A stretch of DNA of 7,570 nucleotides from an uncultured Desulfuromonadales bacterium. Lineage in GTDB: Bacteria; Desulfobacterota; Desulfuromonadia; Desulfuromonadales; Geopsychrobacteraceae. Below the pieces are notes generated by a model. That model searched no databases, was not told the origin of the DNA, and was given only the letters and a program-made list of their open reading frames with translations. The DNA is taken from assembly GCA_947259685.1 (NCBI GenBank), contig CAMYNC010000160.1, positions 1 to 7,570 on the forward strand. The letters are read 5' to 3'. Both the position numbers and the translations under genes were made by a program. Each line of letters opens with the position of its first letter. The first letter of the stretch is position 1. Positions 6,389 through 7,570 of the stretch are shown here, one piece after another.

Positions 6389-6760
6389 TCAAAAAGTCAG
6401 GACGGTGTAGCCATCAGCGACTAATTTCTGCAGGCTTGGCAGACCGCTTGTCCCGGGGACCGGGTTCTCCTTGATAAGGTCGAAGCCGGCTTTCTCTGCA
6501 GCTTCGGTCGCGCCGAATACGTCAGCACAGCCGCAAGAGACCCCGGCAACCTGGTCCTTCACTTCTTCGAACAGCGCATGGGCCGGATGCTCGGCCTTGG
6601 TGATTTCACCGACCCAGCGCGTGCCGGTTCCTTGAAAGAGGATTGTCACCTCGCCGTGCTGCTTGAAGTCGTAGGCTGCGGCGAGCGCATTGAATAAACG
6701 CCCCAGGGCTTCTTCCGAGCCGGACTTGGGATCCGAGAGAACAACGATGGCAGCTTTCAT
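6389..6760 (-). CDS. DsrE-family small protein
   Basis: A 123-residue soluble protein that begins MKAAIVVLSDPKSGSEEALGR and has the DsrE/YchN-like fold pattern: a first beta strand (residues 3-9), a helix containing a conserved-looking EEALGRLFNAL stretch (16-26), a second strand VTILFQGTGTRW (38-49), then a long helix and a short C-terminal strand YTVLTF. Two cysteines, C76 and C78, sit in SCGCADVFGA, where many family members carry a cysteine. The ATG is well supported by AGGAG seven bases upstream (6768-6772 on the plus strand). Characterised relatives take part in sulfur transfer (DsrE, TusD) or are uncharacterised peroxiredoxin-like proteins. With no dsr or tus genes nearby, sulfur trafficking is only a possibility. 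The length is normal for the family. It lies upstream of the split-barrel gene with a gap of about 70 bases. Confidence 0.85.
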   Translation of the reverse strand: MKAAIVVLSDPKSGSEEALGRLFNALAAAYDFKQHGEVTILFQGTGTRWVGEITKAEHPAHALFEEVKDQVAGVSCGCADVFGATEAAEKAGFDLIKENPVPGTSGLPSLQKLVADGYTVLTF

Positions 6761-6869
6761 GGCTTTTCTCCTTTTCTGAAGTTGTCAGTATTTAAACGAA
6801 CTTTTTTCCAGGGTGCAGGCCCGCGACCTGCTCCGAAATACAGTGCTGAGCAACCGCACATGAGGTCAA

Positions 6870-7570
6870 TCAACCCTGAACCCTGATCACGATCTTGCCT
6901 TTTTGTCGGTTGGACTCCATGTACCGGTGGGCGTCGACAATGGCGTCCAGGGGGAAGGTGCGGTCGATGAGAGGTTTCAGGGTGCCGGACTTAAGACCGG
7001 CGTAGATATACTGTTTGCCGCGGGCGAGCTTCTCAGGGTCCCGGACGATTTCGAACAGGGTATAGCCGCGAAGGGTCAGGCCTTTCCCCAGCGCGGGAAA
7101 CAGGGGGAAGGCTGTGGGTTCCGTCGAAAGCGCGCCGTACTCGAAGATGATTCCGCCCGGAGCGGCGGCTTCGGCGAGTTTCTCAAGGAAAGGCCCGGCC
7201 ACGGGGTCGAAGGCGATGCGGGCACCCTTGCCACCAGTTATGGCCATGACCCGTTCTGTCAGGTCTTCGTCGTCGGTCACGATGACCTGGTCCGCCCCGG
7301 CATCCAGAAGGAATTGTTTCTTGTCCGCGCCCCGGGTGGTGGCGAGGGCCAGAGCTCCGGCGGCCTTGGTGATCTGGATCGCAGCCAGACCTACGCTGCT
7401 ACTGGCCGCCGTGATCAAGACCGGGTCGTCCTTTTTTATGTGACCGTATTCCACCAGCGCGCCGAAGGCGGTGAGGTACTGCATCCAGATAGCCGCCCCT
7501 TCGATCGGCGAGAGATTATCGGGGTATTGGGCGACGGCAGAGGCCGGAACGATGGCGCTTTCCCCGTAGA
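6870..7570 (-). CDS. MDR-superfamily zinc-type alcohol dehydrogenase / quinone oxidoreductase, 5' truncated
   Basis: This is the C-terminal 232 residues of a medium-chain dehydrogenase/reductase; the reading frame stays open to the right edge, so the start and N-terminal catalytic domain are outside the window. The visible part begins YGESAIVPASAVA and runs into the substrate-domain segment PIEGAAIWMQYLTAFGAL, typical of quinone-oxidoreductase-like MDR proteins. A Rossmann nucleotide-binding motif follows (ITAASSSVGLAAIQ, a variant of AxGxVGxxAxQ), then the usual GAD-V and GG-FE-GALS segments and the closing motif AHRYMESNRQKGKIVI. An ATG at 7484 is internal (Met in AIWMQYL) and is not the start. 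Family members reduce quinones, enones or aldehydes with NAD(P)H in the cytoplasm; the substrate cannot be told here. The DsrE-like gene starts about 110 bases downstream on the same strand, so co-transcription is possible but not shown. Confidence 0.93.
   Translation of the reverse strand, partial: YGESAIVPASAVAQYPDNLSPIEGAAIWMQYLTAFGALVEYGHIKKDDPVLITAASSSVGLAAIQITKAAGALALATTRGADKKQFLLDAGADQVIVTDDEDLTERVMAITGGKGARIAFDPVAGPFLEKLAEAAAPGGIIFEYGALSTEPTAFPLFPALGKGLTLRGYTLFEIVRDPEKLARGKQYIYAGLKSGTLKPLIDRTFPLDAIVDAHRYMESNRQKGKIVIRVQG

Noticed and set aside
6362..6390. GTTAC...GTAAC inverted repeat after the DsrE-like stop as a terminator
   Set aside because: The stem is only five bases with a 13-base loop and no following T-run on the minus strand.
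6761..6869. Possible promoter (TTGACC with a distant TGTATT, or an AT-rich TTTAAATACT) and a GCAGG/CCTGC hairpin upstream of the DsrE-like gene
   Set aside because: The spacing for the first pair is about 21 bases, the second lacks a good -35, and the hairpin has no T-run, so neither a promoter nor a terminator can be supported.

Overview
All credible genes in this 7.57 kb window lie on the minus strand, so transcription runs from the right edge to the left. Spacing is tight: the largest gap is about 110 bases (6761-6869), and no stretch over 300 bases lacks a gene. The window suggests a moderately GC-rich Gram-negative bacterium, perhaps Pseudomonadota or Desulfobacterota. That rests on GC-rich coding DNA, purine-rich Shine-Dalgarno sites and the mix of families (DsrE-like, MOSC-reductase, type II haloalkane dehalogenase). 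No rRNA, tRNA, mobile element, phage gene or CRISPR array is visible, so the taxonomic guess is weak.

In order of transcription: (1) an MDR-family quinone/alcohol oxidoreductase running off the right edge (6870-7570); (2) a small DsrE-family protein (6389-6760); (3) a tandem split-barrel protein of the pyridoxamine-5'-phosphate-oxidase-like superfamily (5368-6318, GTG start); (4) a large fusion of MOSC, FAD/NAD(P) reductase and [2Fe-2S] ferredoxin (3523-5274); (5) an unrecognised multi-pass membrane protein (2741-3439); (6) a type II haloalkane dehalogenase gene broken by a one-base frameshift in a run of five C (1777-2678); (7) a glutaredoxin fused to an AhpF-type thioredoxin-reductase-like flavoprotein (496-1683); (8) a weakly supported small membrane ORF (146-421); (9) the N-terminus of another alpha/beta hydrolase running off the left edge (1-133).

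The layout looks like an accessory redox and detoxification cluster. It has an MDR reductase, a flavin-type split-barrel protein, a complete NAD(P)H-to-iron-sulfur chain joined to a molybdenum-cofactor-binding MOSC domain, a dehalogenase and a thiol-redox flavoprotein. A coherent role in handling electrophilic, N-oxidised or halogenated compounds is inference from gene content; no substrate can be read from the sequence. The two fusions and the frameshifted but otherwise catalytically complete dehalogenase most deserve attention. I saw no wholly new gene family with a convincing function.
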